Numbered from the stretch's first letter, positions 37,711 to 46,918 are shown. The stretch: DNA of 64,000 nucleotides from Cohnella sp. CFH 77786 (GCF_019400745.1 NZ_WJIB01000002.1:1-64000), one strand, 5' to 3'. Notes: generated by a model not told the origin, from the sequence alone. Program-made: numbers and translations.

Positions 37711-38180
37711 CCTGTTTTTTTGTTTGATCGTAACCATCGAAGCCGCTTTATTTTGAGGGATTCCAAGAATAGTTGGTAAACTCCCGCTAAATCCCATGGA
37801 TTACGCCTCAAGAAGCAAATTAACGGGAAGGTTACCACTAACCCGCTGCGACCCGGGTTACTCGTGTAAGATGGCTGAAATTAGCGGGTGGCTTTCCAGC
37901 TAAAGTCCGTATGGGGTTTGCAAACGGAATTAATGGGAGGTTTTCCAAGTCAATGAGGAGTCGTGACGTTGAGTCTCAATTGAATAAAAGGCGAGGCGCT
38001 GACAAGTTATTCGTTGTTCCCGATGCCTCGAATACATACGATTCCATCTCGAGTCAACCGTTCCTAGCCGATTGTGCCTCGATTGCGTGAGAGTCACTGC
38101 TGGCTCACGGCCAGAACGCCACCGTGACTCGAAAGGATAAGTGACTCAGCCGGAAGGGAGATTCACTTATTCTTCACAAG
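37711..38180. other. Gene-free region with degenerate repeats
   Basis: About 470 bp with no gene-like frame. It contains four copies of a ~24-bp ATTARCGGGWGGYTTTCC motif (37773-37953) and, further on, scattered AGTGACTC/CTCGA words at 38030-38165. Base composition is more AT-rich than the flanking genes. Confidence 0.7.
37773..37953. repeat. Degenerate 24-bp interspersed motif, four copies
   Basis: Copies are at 37773-37792 (inverted), 37819-37841, 37880-37903 and 37929-37953. The shared core is ATTARCGGGWGGYTTTCC. Direct copies are 49-61 bp apart. The first is the reverse complement of the other three, so a transcript could pair copy 1 with the others. Confidence 0.6.
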
Positions 38181-38185
38181 ACGAA

Positions 38186-38222
38186 TTGACATGCGACAAT
38201 TTACATACTAATATGTATGTAA
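38186..38222 (+). promoter_or_regulatory. SigmaA promoter with overlapping operator palindrome
   Basis: TTGACA (38186-38191), a 17-bp spacer and TAATAT (38209-38214) form a near-consensus promoter. A perfect inverted repeat TTACATAC-TAATAT-GTATGTAA (38201-38222) has the -10 box as its centre. A repressor bound there would block RNA polymerase. The downstream gene is a flavin reductase, so a redox- or xenobiotic-sensing MarR/HxlR-type repressor is plausible. Confidence 0.82.
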
Positions 38223-38246
38223 AGTTGAGAAAGGGAGGTTTTCCCA

Positions 38247-38795
38247 ATGAACGTCGCCATCCTGGCGGGGAGCGCCCGCCGAGAATCCGCCAGCACGAAA
38301 GTCGCCCGCTATATCGGCAAGAGACTAAACGCCCTCGGGCACAATGCCCGCGTTTTCGATTTGCGGGAGACGCCGCTTCCCCTGTACGATCCGGACGAAG
38401 ATGCGGTGCCGGAGCCGGCCCGCGCGCTGGCGCAGCTGGTCGCCGAGAGCGATGCCGTCGTTCTGGCAACGCCGGAATACCATGGCAGCCTGTCCGGGGT
38501 TCTCAAGAACGCTTTGGACTATTTGGGCGCGGAAGAGTTTGACGGAAAAGTCGTCCTGTCGGTAAGCGCGGCAGGCGGAGCGGTGGGTGTCAGTTCGCTG
38601 ACGCACCTTCAAACGATCGTCCGGAACTTGCACGGCATCAACTGCCCGGATTGGATCTCCGTCGGCGGCGACCAGAGACGTTTCGATGCCGAAGGAAATC
38701 CGCTCGACGAACGAATGAGACTTCGGATTGAGAACGTCCTGGAAACGTTTGTCCGGATGAGCCGGCAGTTGAGCGCAAGCATCCCTCAACCTTAA
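38247..38795 (+). CDS. NADPH-dependent FMN reductase (azoreductase-like)
   Basis: A flavodoxin-fold oxidoreductase of 182 residues. It has the FMN-phosphate loop GSARRESASTKVA at residues 8-20 and TPEYHGSLSGVLKNALDYL near 74-92, the family hallmark that contacts the isoalloxazine ring. It is monocistronic, with a near-perfect promoter overlapped by a palindrome and a terminator behind. Start ATG has GGGAGG (AAAGGGAGGTTTTCCCA) upstream. It probably acts on quinones, azo compounds or chromate; the exact substrate is open. Confidence 0.92.
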   Translation: MNVAILAGSARRESASTKVARYIGKRLNALGHNARVFDLRETPLPLYDPDEDAVPEPARALAQLVAESDAVVLATPEYHGSLSGVLKNALDYLGAEEFDGKVVLSVSAAGGAVGVSSLTHLQTIVRNLHGINCPDWISVGGDQRRFDAEGNPLDERMRLRIENVLETFVRMSRQLSASIPQP

Positions 38796-38815
38796 ATCCG
38801 AACATTTCGTACTGG

Positions 38816-38846
38816 AACAGCCTTCTTTATTCGGAAGGCTGTTTTT
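38816..38846 (+). terminator. Terminator of the FMN reductase gene
   Basis: AACAGCCTTC / GAAGGCTGTT stem followed by TTTTT, 21 bp after the stop codon. Confidence 0.9.
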
Positions 38847-38905
38847 ATTCGGCCGAAAATGGGGAAAGAATTCGGCAAAGGCGACAGAATCCTGCAGGAC
38901 AGACG

Positions 38906-38934
38906 TTGAAATCGGGCGATTTTTCCATTATAAT
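38906..38934 (+). promoter_or_regulatory. SigmaA promoter of the deo/nup operon
   Basis: TTGAAA (38906-38911), 17 bp, TATAAT (38929-38934). Transcription should start near 38941, about 80 bp before the deoR start codon. Confidence 0.82.
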
Positions 38935-38951
38935 AGCTACGAATCGGGACC

Positions 38952-38987
38952 GAACAGAATTTCACACTTGCTGAACAGAATTTCACA
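38952..38987 (+). promoter_or_regulatory. DeoR operator: 15-bp direct repeat
   Basis: GAACAGAATTTCACA occurs twice exactly (38952-38966 and 38973-38987), 21 bp apart, two helical turns. The sites lie just downstream of the predicted start of transcription. The B. subtilis DeoR operator has a similar repeated half-site with an AAAATTTCA-like core, so autoregulation by the SorC-type DeoR encoded next is likely. Confidence 0.8.
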
Positions 38988-39019
38988 ATAATTCGATGAA
39001 TGAAAGCGTGTGACATTCG

Positions 39020-39985
39020 TTGGATAACGACAAAATCAAAAAAGCGCTGGAAGCGGCCAAGCTATATTATCAGCTGGACTACAGCCAGAGCCAGATCGCG
39101 GAGCTGCTCGGCGTTTCCAGGCCGACCGTGTCGCGGCTTCTGCAGCAGGCGAAGGCGGAAGGGATCGTCCGGATCGAAATCAGGGATCCGACCGAAGACG
39201 TCGAATCTCTGCAGGCCGCTCTCAAGGACAAGTTCGGGTTGCGCGACGCGATCGTGGCCAATACCCCCACCTACGAAGATGAGCTCGTCAAGAAGTGCAT
39301 CGGGCAGGCAGCGGCGGATTATTTGGGGGAAATCCTGAGGGACGGGGACACGATCGGCGCCTCATGGGGTTCCACCATGTACCAGGTCGCCCGGCATTTG
39401 AAATCGAGGACGCTCAAAAACTCCTTTGTCGTCCAATTGAACGGGGGCGTCAGCGACGCCGATGTCCGGATATCCCCTTCGGAAATCGTCCACCGGTTCG
39501 CGCAGGCTTTCCATGTCACGCCTTATTTCATGTATTTGCCTGCGATTGTAGATCATACTCTCGTGAAGCAAGCGATGCTGTCCGACCGGCACATCCGCCG
39601 GGTCATGGACATGGGAGTCCAAGCGAACGTGGCCGTGTTTACGGCGGGGGCGCCAACGCCGGATTCCGTTCTCCTCGGCTCGAACTATTTTCGGGAGGAT
39701 GAATTGGAGGCGATCCGCGCGCGCGGCGCCGGCGACATCTGCTCCCGCTACTTCGACGAGAACGGGGAGATTTGCCTTCCCGAGTTGAACGACCGGACGG
39801 TCGGCATCGAACTGGCGGATCTCCGCGGCAAAGAACACGCCATTCTTGTGGCCGGCGGCGCAGCCAAGGTGAACGCGATTTTCGGCGCGCTGCAGGGACG
39901 GTACGGCAACACGCTGATCACCGACCAGATAACGGCTCGGGAATTGCTTGACAAATGGGAACGACGGGAGTCGATAACGAAATGA
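39020..39985 (+). CDS. deoR: Deoxyribonucleoside regulator DeoR (SorC family)
   Basis: A repressor that in Bacillus releases DNA on binding deoxyribose 5-phosphate. The 321-residue protein has an N-terminal HTH ([20 protein letters not shown] and [10 protein letters not shown]) and a SorC-type sugar-phosphate domain ([12 protein letters not shown] near 115, [13 protein letters not shown]). The TTG start matches the conserved N-terminus of B. subtilis DeoR, although the ribosome site is weak. It is the first gene of the salvage operon and overlaps deoC by 4 bp (ATGA). The direct repeats upstream are the probable operator. Confidence 0.93.
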   Translation: MDNDKIKKALEAAKLYYQLDYSQSQIAELLGVSRPTVSRLLQQAKAEGIVRIEIRDPTEDVESLQAALKDKFGLRDAIVANTPTYEDELVKKCIGQAAADYLGEILRDGDTIGASWGSTMYQVARHLKSRTLKNSFVVQLNGGVSDADVRISPSEIVHRFAQAFHVTPYFMYLPAIVDHTLVKQAMLSDRHIRRVMDMGVQANVAVFTAGAPTPDSVLLGSNYFREDELEAIRARGAGDICSRYFDENGEICLPELNDRTVGIELADLRGKEHAILVAGGAAKVNAIFGALQGRYGNTLITDQITARELLDKWERRESITK

Positions 39986-40653
39986 AACCGGAACAAATCG
40001 CGAAAATGATCGACCACACGCTGCTCAGCGCCGTGAGCACGAAGGACGATATCCTGAGAATCTGCGGCGAGGCGAGAAAATACGGCTTTGCGACGGTGTG
40101 CGTCAATCCTTATTGGATTCCGGTTGCCGTCCAAGCTCTGGCTGGAAGCGGCGTCGGCGTCGCCACGGTCGTGGGATTTCCCCTGGGCGCGAGCCGGACG
40201 GAAATCAAAGCCGCCGAGGCGAAGGATGCGGTGGAGGCCGGGGCGACCGAAATCGACATGGTGCTGAATGTCGGAGCGCTCAAGTCAGGAGACCGGGAGG
40301 CGGCGCTGCGCGACGTGCGAGCCGTCGTCGAGGCTTGCCGCGGGAAAGCGGCCGTGAAGGTCATTATCGAAACGTGTTACTTGACCGACGAGGAGAAGCG
40401 GGAAGCTTCGCTCATCTGCAAAGAAGCGGGGGCGGACTTCGTGAAGACGTCGACGGGCTTCGGCACGGGAGGGGCCACCGTGGCCGATATCGAGCTGATC
40501 CGGGCGGTCGTCGGACCGGAGATGGGCATCAAGGCTTCCGGCGGCGTCCGCGGCCTCGATTTCGCCGAGAAGCTGATTGAAGCGGGCGCGACGCGGCTCG
40601 GAGCCAGCGCCTCGGTCGCCATCGTGACCGGCGGCAAAGGCGAAGGCTATTAG
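39982..40653 (+). CDS. deoC: Deoxyribose-phosphate aldolase
   Basis: A class I aldolase splitting 2-deoxyribose 5-phosphate into glyceraldehyde 3-phosphate and acetaldehyde. The 223-residue protein starts [15 protein letters not shown]. Catalytic marks are EIDMVLN (Asp near 91), VIIETCYL, the Schiff-base Lys in FVKTSTGF near 155, and KASGGVRGL near 185. I chose ATG 39982, overlapping the deoR stop; an upstream ATG at 39955 would add residues inside deoR. It works with pdp and punA, which release deoxyribose 1-phosphate. A phosphopentomutase is not in the window. Confidence 0.96.
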   Translation: MKPEQIAKMIDHTLLSAVSTKDDILRICGEARKYGFATVCVNPYWIPVAVQALAGSGVGVATVVGFPLGASRTEIKAAEAKDAVEAGATEIDMVLNVGALKSGDREAALRDVRAVVEACRGKAAVKVIIETCYLTDEEKREASLICKEAGADFVKTSTGFGTGGATVADIELIRAVVGPEMGIKASGGVRGLDFAEKLIEAGATRLGASASVAIVTGGKGEGY

Positions 40654-40699
40654 GGAATCGGATAACGAAGCGTACGGACGGAAGGAAAGGAGGCATTCC

Positions 40700-42028
40700 A
40701 TGAGAACGGTGGATTTGATCGCGAAAAAACGCGACGGGGGCGAACTGTCCCAAGAGGAGATCGCGTTCCTCATCCGCGGTTATACCGACGGGGCGATCCC
40801 GGACTACCAAATGTCCGCGCTTGCGATGGCCGTCTATTTTCAAGGCATGACGCCGCGGGAACGGGCAGACCTCACGATGGCCATGGTCGATTCGGGCGAC
40901 CGCATCGATCTGTCCGGGGTCACCGGCATCAAAGTCGACAAGCACAGCACCGGCGGCGTCGGCGATACGACGACGCTGGTGCTGGCCCCGCTCGTCGCTT
41001 CGGTCGGCGTGCCCGTGGCGAAGATGTCCGGCCGCGGTCTCGGCCACACGGGAGGGACGATCGACAAGCTGGAGTCCGTGCCGGGCTTCCACGTGGAAAT
41101 CGACAACGAGCAATTTTTAGAACTGGTCAACCGGAACGGGCTCGCGGTCATCGGCCAGAGCGGAGATCTGACACCCGCCGACAAGAAGCTCTACGCGCTC
41201 CGGGACGTAACGGCAACCGTCGAGTCGATCCCGCTTATCGCCAGCTCCATCATGAGCAAGAAAATCGCGGCGGGCGCCGACGCCATCGTGCTTGACGTGA
41301 AGACCGGCGACGGGGCGTTTATGAAAAAGATGGAGGATACCCGGGAGCTGGCGCAGGCGATGGTCGATATCGGCAACCGGGTTGGCCGGAGAACGATCGC
41401 GGTCATCTCCGACATGAGCCAGCCCCTCGGCTATGCGATCGGCAATGCCCTGGAAGTCAGGGAAGCGATCGATACCCTGAGAGGGCAAGGGCCGGCGGAT
41501 TTGTACGAGCTCAGCCTGACGCTCGGAAGCCACATGGTCGTGCTGGCCGGCAAAGCGGCCGACGCAGAGGAAGCTCGCCGCCTGCTGGAAGCGTCCGTCG
41601 CTTCCGGCCGTGCCCTGGAGACATTCAAAACTTTCCTTGCCGCCCAAGGAGGAGACGCTTCCGTGGTCGACCAACCCGAGCGGCTGCCAACAGCCGCGTA
41701 CCGGATCGAGGTTCCGGCGCGATCGGAAGGATACGTATCGGGAATGGCAGCCGAACGGATCGGGACGGCGGCCATGATGCTGGGCGCCGGCCGGGCGACG
41801 AAAGATTCGGAGATCGATTTGGCGGTCGGCATCGTCCTGCGCAAGAAGGTCGGCGATCGGGTCCGGCAAGGTGAATCGCTGGCGACGATCCATGCGAACA
41901 AGGAACAGGTGGAAGAAGTGCTCGAAAACCTCTACGCTTCCATCGCCATCGGTTCGCAGCCGGCAGCCGCGCCTCCGCTCGTTTACGGGGTTGTGGAAGG
42001 GCAAGACGGCAACGGCGGGATTCGATAA
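40700..42028 (+). CDS. pdp: Pyrimidine-nucleoside phosphorylase
   Basis: Phosphorolyses uridine, thymidine and deoxyuridine. The 442-residue protein has the glycosyltransferase-3 fold with [13 protein letters not shown] at about 80-92 (phosphate loop), [18 protein letters not shown] at 109-126, and the family C-terminal domain. Length equals that of Bacillus Pdp. AAAGGAGG precedes the ATG. It is third in the operon, in the usual deoC-pdp association. No change in active-site motifs was seen. Confidence 0.96.
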   Translation: MRTVDLIAKKRDGGELSQEEIAFLIRGYTDGAIPDYQMSALAMAVYFQGMTPRERADLTMAMVDSGDRIDLSGVTGIKVDKHSTGGVGDTTTLVLAPLVASVGVPVAKMSGRGLGHTGGTIDKLESVPGFHVEIDNEQFLELVNRNGLAVIGQSGDLTPADKKLYALRDVTATVESIPLIASSIMSKKIAAGADAIVLDVKTGDGAFMKKMEDTRELAQAMVDIGNRVGRRTIAVISDMSQPLGYAIGNALEVREAIDTLRGQGPADLYELSLTLGSHMVVLAGKAADAEEARRLLEASVASGRALETFKTFLAAQGGDASVVDQPERLPTAAYRIEVPARSEGYVSGMAAERIGTAAMMLGAGRATKDSEIDLAVGIVLRKKVGDRVRQGESLATIHANKEQVEEVLENLYASIAIGSQPAAAPPLVYGVVEGQDGNGGIR

Positions 42029-42040
42029 GGAGGGATACGA

Positions 42041-42874
42041 ATGGGACGATTGCTTGAACGGCTGCAGGAAACGACGACGCATTTGGCGTCCCGAACGGAG
42101 ATCCGCCCGAGAATCGGATTGATCCTGGGTTCGGGTCTGGGCGAGCTTGCCGATCAACTGGATCGTGCGGTCGCCGTAGACTACGGGAACATCCCGCATT
42201 TTCCGGTTTCCACCGTGGAAGGGCATGCCGGAATGCTGGTCTTCGGCCATTTGGAAAACCAACCGGTCGTGGCGATGCAGGGTCGCTTTCATTACTACGA
42301 AGGTTACTCCATGCAGGAAGTGACGTATCCCGTGCGCGTCATGAAGGAGCTCGGGGTCGAAACCCTGATCGTGACGAACGCGTGCGGCGGCATGAATCCC
42401 GCGTTCAAGGCCGGCGATCTGATGATCATCCGCGACCATCTGAACATGACGGGCGCCAACCCGCTGATCGGGCCGAACGAACCGACGCTCGGGCCGCGCT
42501 TCCCGGACATGAGCCGGGCGTATACGCCGGAGCTTGCCGAATTCGCCAAGGCGACCGCGGCATCGCTAGGCATCGAGGTGCAGGAAGGCGTCTACGCGGG
42601 GATATCCGGACCGAACTACCTGGCCGCAGCGGAGCTGAGAATGCTGAGGCTGCTGGGCGGCGACGCGGTCGGGATGTCGACCGTTCCCGAAGTGATCGTG
42701 GCCAGCCATGCCGGTCTTGCGGTCATCGGGATCTCCTGCGTGACCGACATGGCGATCGCCGACGAGCTCGAGCCGCTGACGCACGAGCAGGTGATGGAGG
42801 TCGCGGGCCGGACGAAGCCGAAATTCATTTCCTTGGTCAAAGCCATCGTCGGCGGTCTGCCATCCTTAAGGTAA
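42041..42874 (+). CDS. Trimeric purine-nucleoside phosphorylase with atypical base pocket
   Basis: A 277-residue PNP of the trimeric class. It has GLILGSGLGELAD near 27-38, GRFHYYEGYSMQEVTYPVRV at 81-100, TNACGGMNPAFKAGDL, and GMSTVPEVIVASHAG near 211. The usual base-binding glutamate (human E201 in GPSFETVAE) is L194 here (GPNYLAAAE), and the usual asparagine (human N243) is D236 (CVTDMA). This predicts altered base choice, perhaps toward 6-aminopurines. It lies 12 bp after pdp with AAGGAGG upstream. The gene is punA/pupG-like, but I leave the symbol open because of the pocket changes. Confidence 0.9.
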   Translation: MGRLLERLQETTTHLASRTEIRPRIGLILGSGLGELADQLDRAVAVDYGNIPHFPVSTVEGHAGMLVFGHLENQPVVAMQGRFHYYEGYSMQEVTYPVRVMKELGVETLIVTNACGGMNPAFKAGDLMIIRDHLNMTGANPLIGPNEPTLGPRFPDMSRAYTPELAEFAKATAASLGIEVQEGVYAGISGPNYLAAAELRMLRLLGGDAVGMSTVPEVIVASHAGLAVIGISCVTDMAIADELEPLTHEQVMEVAGRTKPKFISLVKAIVGGLPSLR

Positions 42875-43009
42875 TGTGGCGTACGGGATGGTTTTCCCGG
42901 GAACGGGAAACAATGGATTCAGAGAGGGTTCAACAACGCTCACAAACGCTCAAGATAAGGTTTTACAGCAACACCATATAAATCATAAGAAAAACGGGAG
43001 GCAAACGGA

Positions 43010-44170
43010 ATGAAAAAGAGTGTAGTCGTGTTAGCCATTCTAGCTCTGGTCATCAGTGTGCTCGCGGCATGCGGCAAGAAAAACAACGAGGGCGGCGCCA
43101 CTACGCCGGCGGCAAGCTCCCCGGCGGCAAGCTCCCCGGCGGCGACCGAAAGTGCATCTCCTGCACCCGCAGCCAACACCGACTTCTCGGTCGGGATGGT
43201 TACGGACTCCGGCACGATCGACGACAAGTCTTTTAACCAAGGCACTTGGGAAGGCGTGCAAAGAGCAGCCAAGGATCTCGGGCTGAAGGACAAATACCTG
43301 AAGCCGACCGGCACGACGGAAGCCGATTATCTCAATCAAATCGGCAACCTGTACGACGCGGGGTTCAAATTCATCGTGACGCCGGGCTTCAAGTTCGAAA
43401 CGGCGATCTTTGCGGCCCAAGACAAATATAAAGACGCCAAATTCGTTCTGATCGACGGCGCTCCGCACAAAGCGGACGACAATACGCCTGTCGTAAAACC
43501 GAACACGGTATCCATCTTCTTCGCCGAGCAAGAATCCGGCTTCCTGGCCGGCGTAGCGACCGCCCTCCAATTGAAAGAAGGCGAGGCAGGCTTTATCGGA
43601 GGCATGGAAATTCCGCCGGTTCAGAAGTACAACTGGGGCTTCCAGCAAGGCGTGAAATACGCGAACGATAACCTGGGCACCAAAATCACGATCAAGAAAG
43701 AGAACGTAATCTACCAAGGCACGTTCAGCGACACGGCGGCCGGGCAGCAAATCGCGGCTCAAATGTACGACCGCGGCGTGAAGGTGATCTTCGCGGCAGC
43801 CGGCGGCGTAGGCGTAGGCGCGATCAAGGAAGCCGTCACGCGCGGCAATGCCGGCAAGGAAGTATGGATCGTCGGCGTTGACGTCGACCAATACGCGGAA
43901 GGCATGAAGAAAGACGGTAAATCGATCATTCTGACCTCCGCGATGAAGAAAATCGACCAAGCCGCATATGACATGGTCAAGGCGGAGACGGAAGGCAAAT
44001 TCCCCGGCGGCCAAACGCTCGTATTCGATTCGAAAGTAGACGGCGTCGGCCTGCCGAAAGACAACCCGAACCTCAGCCAGGAAACGGTCGCGAAAGTGAA
44101 CGATGTGCTGCAAAAGCTGAAATCGGGCGAAATCAAGGTCGCCGCGGAACAAGGAGATCTCATCAAGTAA
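43010..44170 (+). CDS. Nucleoside-binding lipoprotein (Bmp/PnrA family)
   Basis: The solute-binding subunit of the nucleoside ABC importer. The 386-residue precursor has a lipoprotein signal with lipobox LAAC (Cys21). A Ser/Pro/Ala linker at 30-57 containing an SSPAA repeat precedes the Bmp domain: VGMVTDSGTIDDKSFNQGTW, VTPGFKFETAI, FFAEQESGFLAGV, GGMEIPPVQKYNWGF. It resembles NupN of B. subtilis and PnrA of Treponema. CGGGAGG precedes the ATG. A strong terminator follows, before the ATPase gene, so it should be expressed above the rest of the importer. Confidence 0.94.
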   Translation: MKKSVVVLAILALVISVLAACGKKNNEGGATTPAASSPAASSPAATESASPAPAANTDFSVGMVTDSGTIDDKSFNQGTWEGVQRAAKDLGLKDKYLKPTGTTEADYLNQIGNLYDAGFKFIVTPGFKFETAIFAAQDKYKDAKFVLIDGAPHKADDNTPVVKPNTVSIFFAEQESGFLAGVATALQLKEGEAGFIGGMEIPPVQKYNWGFQQGVKYANDNLGTKITIKKENVIYQGTFSDTAAGQQIAAQMYDRGVKVIFAAAGGVGVGAIKEAVTRGNAGKEVWIVGVDVDQYAEGMKKDGKSIILTSAMKKIDQAAYDMVKAETEGKFPGGQTLVFDSKVDGVGLPKDNPNLSQETVAKVNDVLQKLKSGEIKVAAEQGDLIK

Positions 44171-44179
44171 GTCGAATAC

Positions 44180-44207
44180 AAAAAAAGACGGGCTCCCGTC
44201 TTTTTTT
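44180..44207 (+). terminator. Internal terminator between binding-protein and ATPase genes
   Basis: AAAAAAAGACGG-GCTC-CCGTCTTTTTTT, 9 bp after the lipoprotein stop. It probably allows partial read-through to nupO. Confidence 0.9.
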
Positions 44208-44314
44208 GTAATTCGGGCAGAATGAAGGAGGATCCTCGCGAGGATTCTCCCTGTTCGTTCCATATGCGTGTGTTATGAGGAGCGCGTTTCTAACGTCTTG
44301 AGGAGGAGCATTCC

Positions 44315-45841
44315 ATGGACTACGTAGTGGAGATGCTGAACATCAGAAAAGAATTTCCCGGCGTCGTGGCGAACGACGATATCACGCTGCGGCTGAAGCG
44401 GGGAGAAATCCACGCTTTGCTCGGCGAGAACGGGGCGGGCAAGTCGACGCTCATGAGCATTCTGTTCGGCATGTACCAGCCCGACCGGGGCACGATCAAG
44501 GTGAACGGCAAAGAAGTCCGGATCGCAAGTCCGAACGTCGCCAACGACCTGGGAATCGGCATGGTGCATCAGCATTTCAAGCTGGTCGAGAATTTCACGG
44601 TCACCGAGAACATCATCATGGGCAGCGAAACGCGCAAATGGGGCATCGTTCTGGACGTGAAACAAGCGGGCAAGAAAATCGAAGAGCTGTCCAAGCAGTA
44701 CGGCTTGAACGTCGATCCTTACGCGAAGATCGAGGATATTTCGGTCGGCATGCAACAACGGGTCGAGATTCTGAAGATGCTGTATCGGAAAGCGGAAGTG
44801 CTGATCCTGGACGAGCCTACCGGGGTGCTGACCCCGCAGGAAATCCAGGAGCTCGGCAAGATCATGAAAAACCTGATCGCCGAAGGCAAATCGATTATCC
44901 TGATTACGCACAAGCTGAAGGAAATCAAGGAATTCGCCGACCGGTGCACGGTCATCCGCCGGGGCAAGACGATCGGGACGGTGGAAGTGGCACAGATGAG
45001 CGAAGCCGCCATGGCGGAAATGATGGTTGGGCGACAGGTGTCTTTCAAGGTTCAGAAAGCCGAAAGCCGGCCGAAAGACATCGTGCTGAAGGTCGATTCC
45101 CTGACCGTGAAGAGCGGCAGGAAATCGATCGCGCTGAACGATTTCTCGCTGGAAGTGCGGGCGGGCGAAATCGTCGGCATCGCCGGGGTGGAAGGCAACG
45201 GGCAATCCGATCTGGTCGAAGCGATCACGGGGCTTCGGAAAGCGGAATCGGGGCATATCTACTTGAACGGCAAAGAAATCACCGGTTTGACGATTCGCGA
45301 TCGTATCGAAAGCGGTGTCGGCCATATCCCCGAAGACCGGCAGCGCAGAGGACTCGTGCTGGACTACTCGATCGCCGAGAATATGGTGCTCGAGGTATAC
45401 CACAAGGAGCCGTACTCCCGCCGGGGCATCCTGCAGAAGCAATCGATTCGGCAATATGCGGACCATATTATTTCCAGCTATGACGTCCGCTCGGGGGAAG
45501 GCGCCGAATCGAAGGCCAGATCCCTGTCGGGCGGCAACCAGCAGAAGGCGATCATCGGCCGGGAAATCGAACGGAGCCCTGTCCTGCTTGTCGCCGTGCA
45601 GCCGACGAGGGGGCTTGACGTCGGATCGATCGAATATATCCATAAACGGCTCATCGAGCATCGGGACAAGGGCAATGCGGTTCTGCTCGTATCGCTGGAG
45701 CTGGATGAAATCCTGAACGTTTCCGACCGTATTGCCGTCGTGAACAACGGGGAACTGGTCGGCGTCGTCCGGGCGGCGGATACGGACGAGAACGAAATCG
45801 GCCTCATGATGGCCGGCGTCAGACGGGAGGCAGGCGCGTGA
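44315..45841 (+). CDS. nupO: Nucleoside ABC importer ATPase (two ABC domains)
   Basis: Energises nucleoside uptake. The 508-residue protein has two ABC modules. The first has an intact Walker A (GENGAGKST near 37-45) and Walker B (LILDEPTGVL). The second has a degenerate Walker A (GVEGNGQSDL near 289) but a good signature SLSGGNQQKAIIGREIE. This asymmetry is normal for the RbsA/NupO class. GAGGAGG precedes the ATG. The stop overlaps the next gene (GTGA). Confidence 0.94.
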   Translation: MDYVVEMLNIRKEFPGVVANDDITLRLKRGEIHALLGENGAGKSTLMSILFGMYQPDRGTIKVNGKEVRIASPNVANDLGIGMVHQHFKLVENFTVTENIIMGSETRKWGIVLDVKQAGKKIEELSKQYGLNVDPYAKIEDISVGMQQRVEILKMLYRKAEVLILDEPTGVLTPQEIQELGKIMKNLIAEGKSIILITHKLKEIKEFADRCTVIRRGKTIGTVEVAQMSEAAMAEMMVGRQVSFKVQKAESRPKDIVLKVDSLTVKSGRKSIALNDFSLEVRAGEIVGIAGVEGNGQSDLVEAITGLRKAESGHIYLNGKEITGLTIRDRIESGVGHIPEDRQRRGLVLDYSIAENMVLEVYHKEPYSRRGILQKQSIRQYADHIISSYDVRSGEGAESKARSLSGGNQQKAIIGREIERSPVLLVAVQPTRGLDVGSIEYIHKRLIEHRDKGNAVLLVSLELDEILNVSDRIAVVNNGELVGVVRAADTDENEIGLMMAGVRREAGA

Positions 45842-46914
45842 AAAACAATCTGATCATCTCTCTGTGCGCCGTCGCGTTCGGCCTGTTGGCCGGGGCCGTC
45901 CTCATGCTGGCCACCGGGCATAACCCGGCAAGCGGTTATTCCTATTTGTTCGAAGGCGGACTCAAGAACCCGGAGCGCATCGGCAACACGCTGGCCACCG
46001 CCACGCCGCTCATTTTCAGCGGACTTGCCGTCGCTTTCGCTTTCCGGACCGGGTTGTTCAACATCGGCGTCGCCGGTCAATTGCTTGTCGGCGGGTTCGT
46101 CGCCTCGGTCGTCGGTTTGAACCTCGATTTGCCGCAAGTGCTGCTGCTCCCGGCCATGCTGATCGCCGGGGCGCTGGGCGGCGCCTTGTGGGCGGTCGTT
46201 CCGGGATTGCTGAAAGCGCGGTTTAACGTGCATGAAGTCGTCTCTTCCATCATGATGAACTGGATCGGCTTCTGGGCGGTTTATTACGGCGTGCAATCGT
46301 TCATCAAAAATCCGTCCAGCGAAACCGAATCGATGCCCCTGCCCGACGCCGCGACGCTTAAGGCGTCCTGGTTGTCGGACCTGTTCGACGGATCGTTCAT
46401 CAACTTGGGTTTGATGCTTGCGATCGTTGTTGTCCTCGCCGTCGCTTTCGTCATTAACAGAACGACGTTCGGCTACGAGCTCAAAGCCGTCGGACATAAC
46501 CGGGACGCCGCGGAATATGCCGGCATTACCGTGAACCGCAGCATCGTGTATTCCATGGCGATTTCGGGCGCGATCGCGGGGCTCGGAGGAGTGGCGTTGT
46601 ATGCCGGCAACGCGTCGAACATCCAGATCGGGATTCTGCCGTCGCAAGGCTTCGACGGGATTGCCGTTTCCTTGCTGGGCGCGAACCATCCGCTTGGCGT
46701 GCTTCTGTCCGCGATCTTCTTCGGGCTGTTATATTCCGGCCGGGGGTTCATGAACGCGATGACGGACATCCCTCCGGAGATCGCCGATTCCATCATCGCC
46801 ATCATCATCTACTTCGCGGCCACCAGCATTCTGGTCGAACGGCTGATCCGCTGGGCGATTCGCCGCAGGGCGAACGCGAAGCTGAACGCCGCGCAGGAAG
46901 GGAAGGGGAAATAA
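45838..46914 (+). CDS. nupP: Nucleoside ABC importer permease 1
   Basis: An inner-membrane permease of the BPD_transp_2 family, 358 residues with about ten hydrophobic segments. GLFNIGVAGQLLVGGFVAS near 77 and FGYELKAVGHNRDAAEYAGI near 210 are the usual permease signatures (EAA-like coupling region). The GTG start overlaps the nupO stop. The C-terminus is basic (IRRRANAKLN). It should pair with the next gene product to form the channel. Confidence 0.93.
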   Translation: MKNNLIISLCAVAFGLLAGAVLMLATGHNPASGYSYLFEGGLKNPERIGNTLATATPLIFSGLAVAFAFRTGLFNIGVAGQLLVGGFVASVVGLNLDLPQVLLLPAMLIAGALGGALWAVVPGLLKARFNVHEVVSSIMMNWIGFWAVYYGVQSFIKNPSSETESMPLPDAATLKASWLSDLFDGSFINLGLMLAIVVVLAVAFVINRTTFGYELKAVGHNRDAAEYAGITVNRSIVYSMAISGAIAGLGGVALYAGNASNIQIGILPSQGFDGIAVSLLGANHPLGVLLSAIFFGLLYSGRGFMNAMTDIPPEIADSIIAIIIYFAATSILVERLIRWAIRRRANAKLNAAQEGKGK

Positions 46915-46918
46915 TCGC

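Noticed and set aside
42875..43009. Purine riboswitch upstream of the nucleoside-binding lipoprotein
   Set aside because: None of the conserved purine-riboswitch loop words is present in this 135-bp gap.
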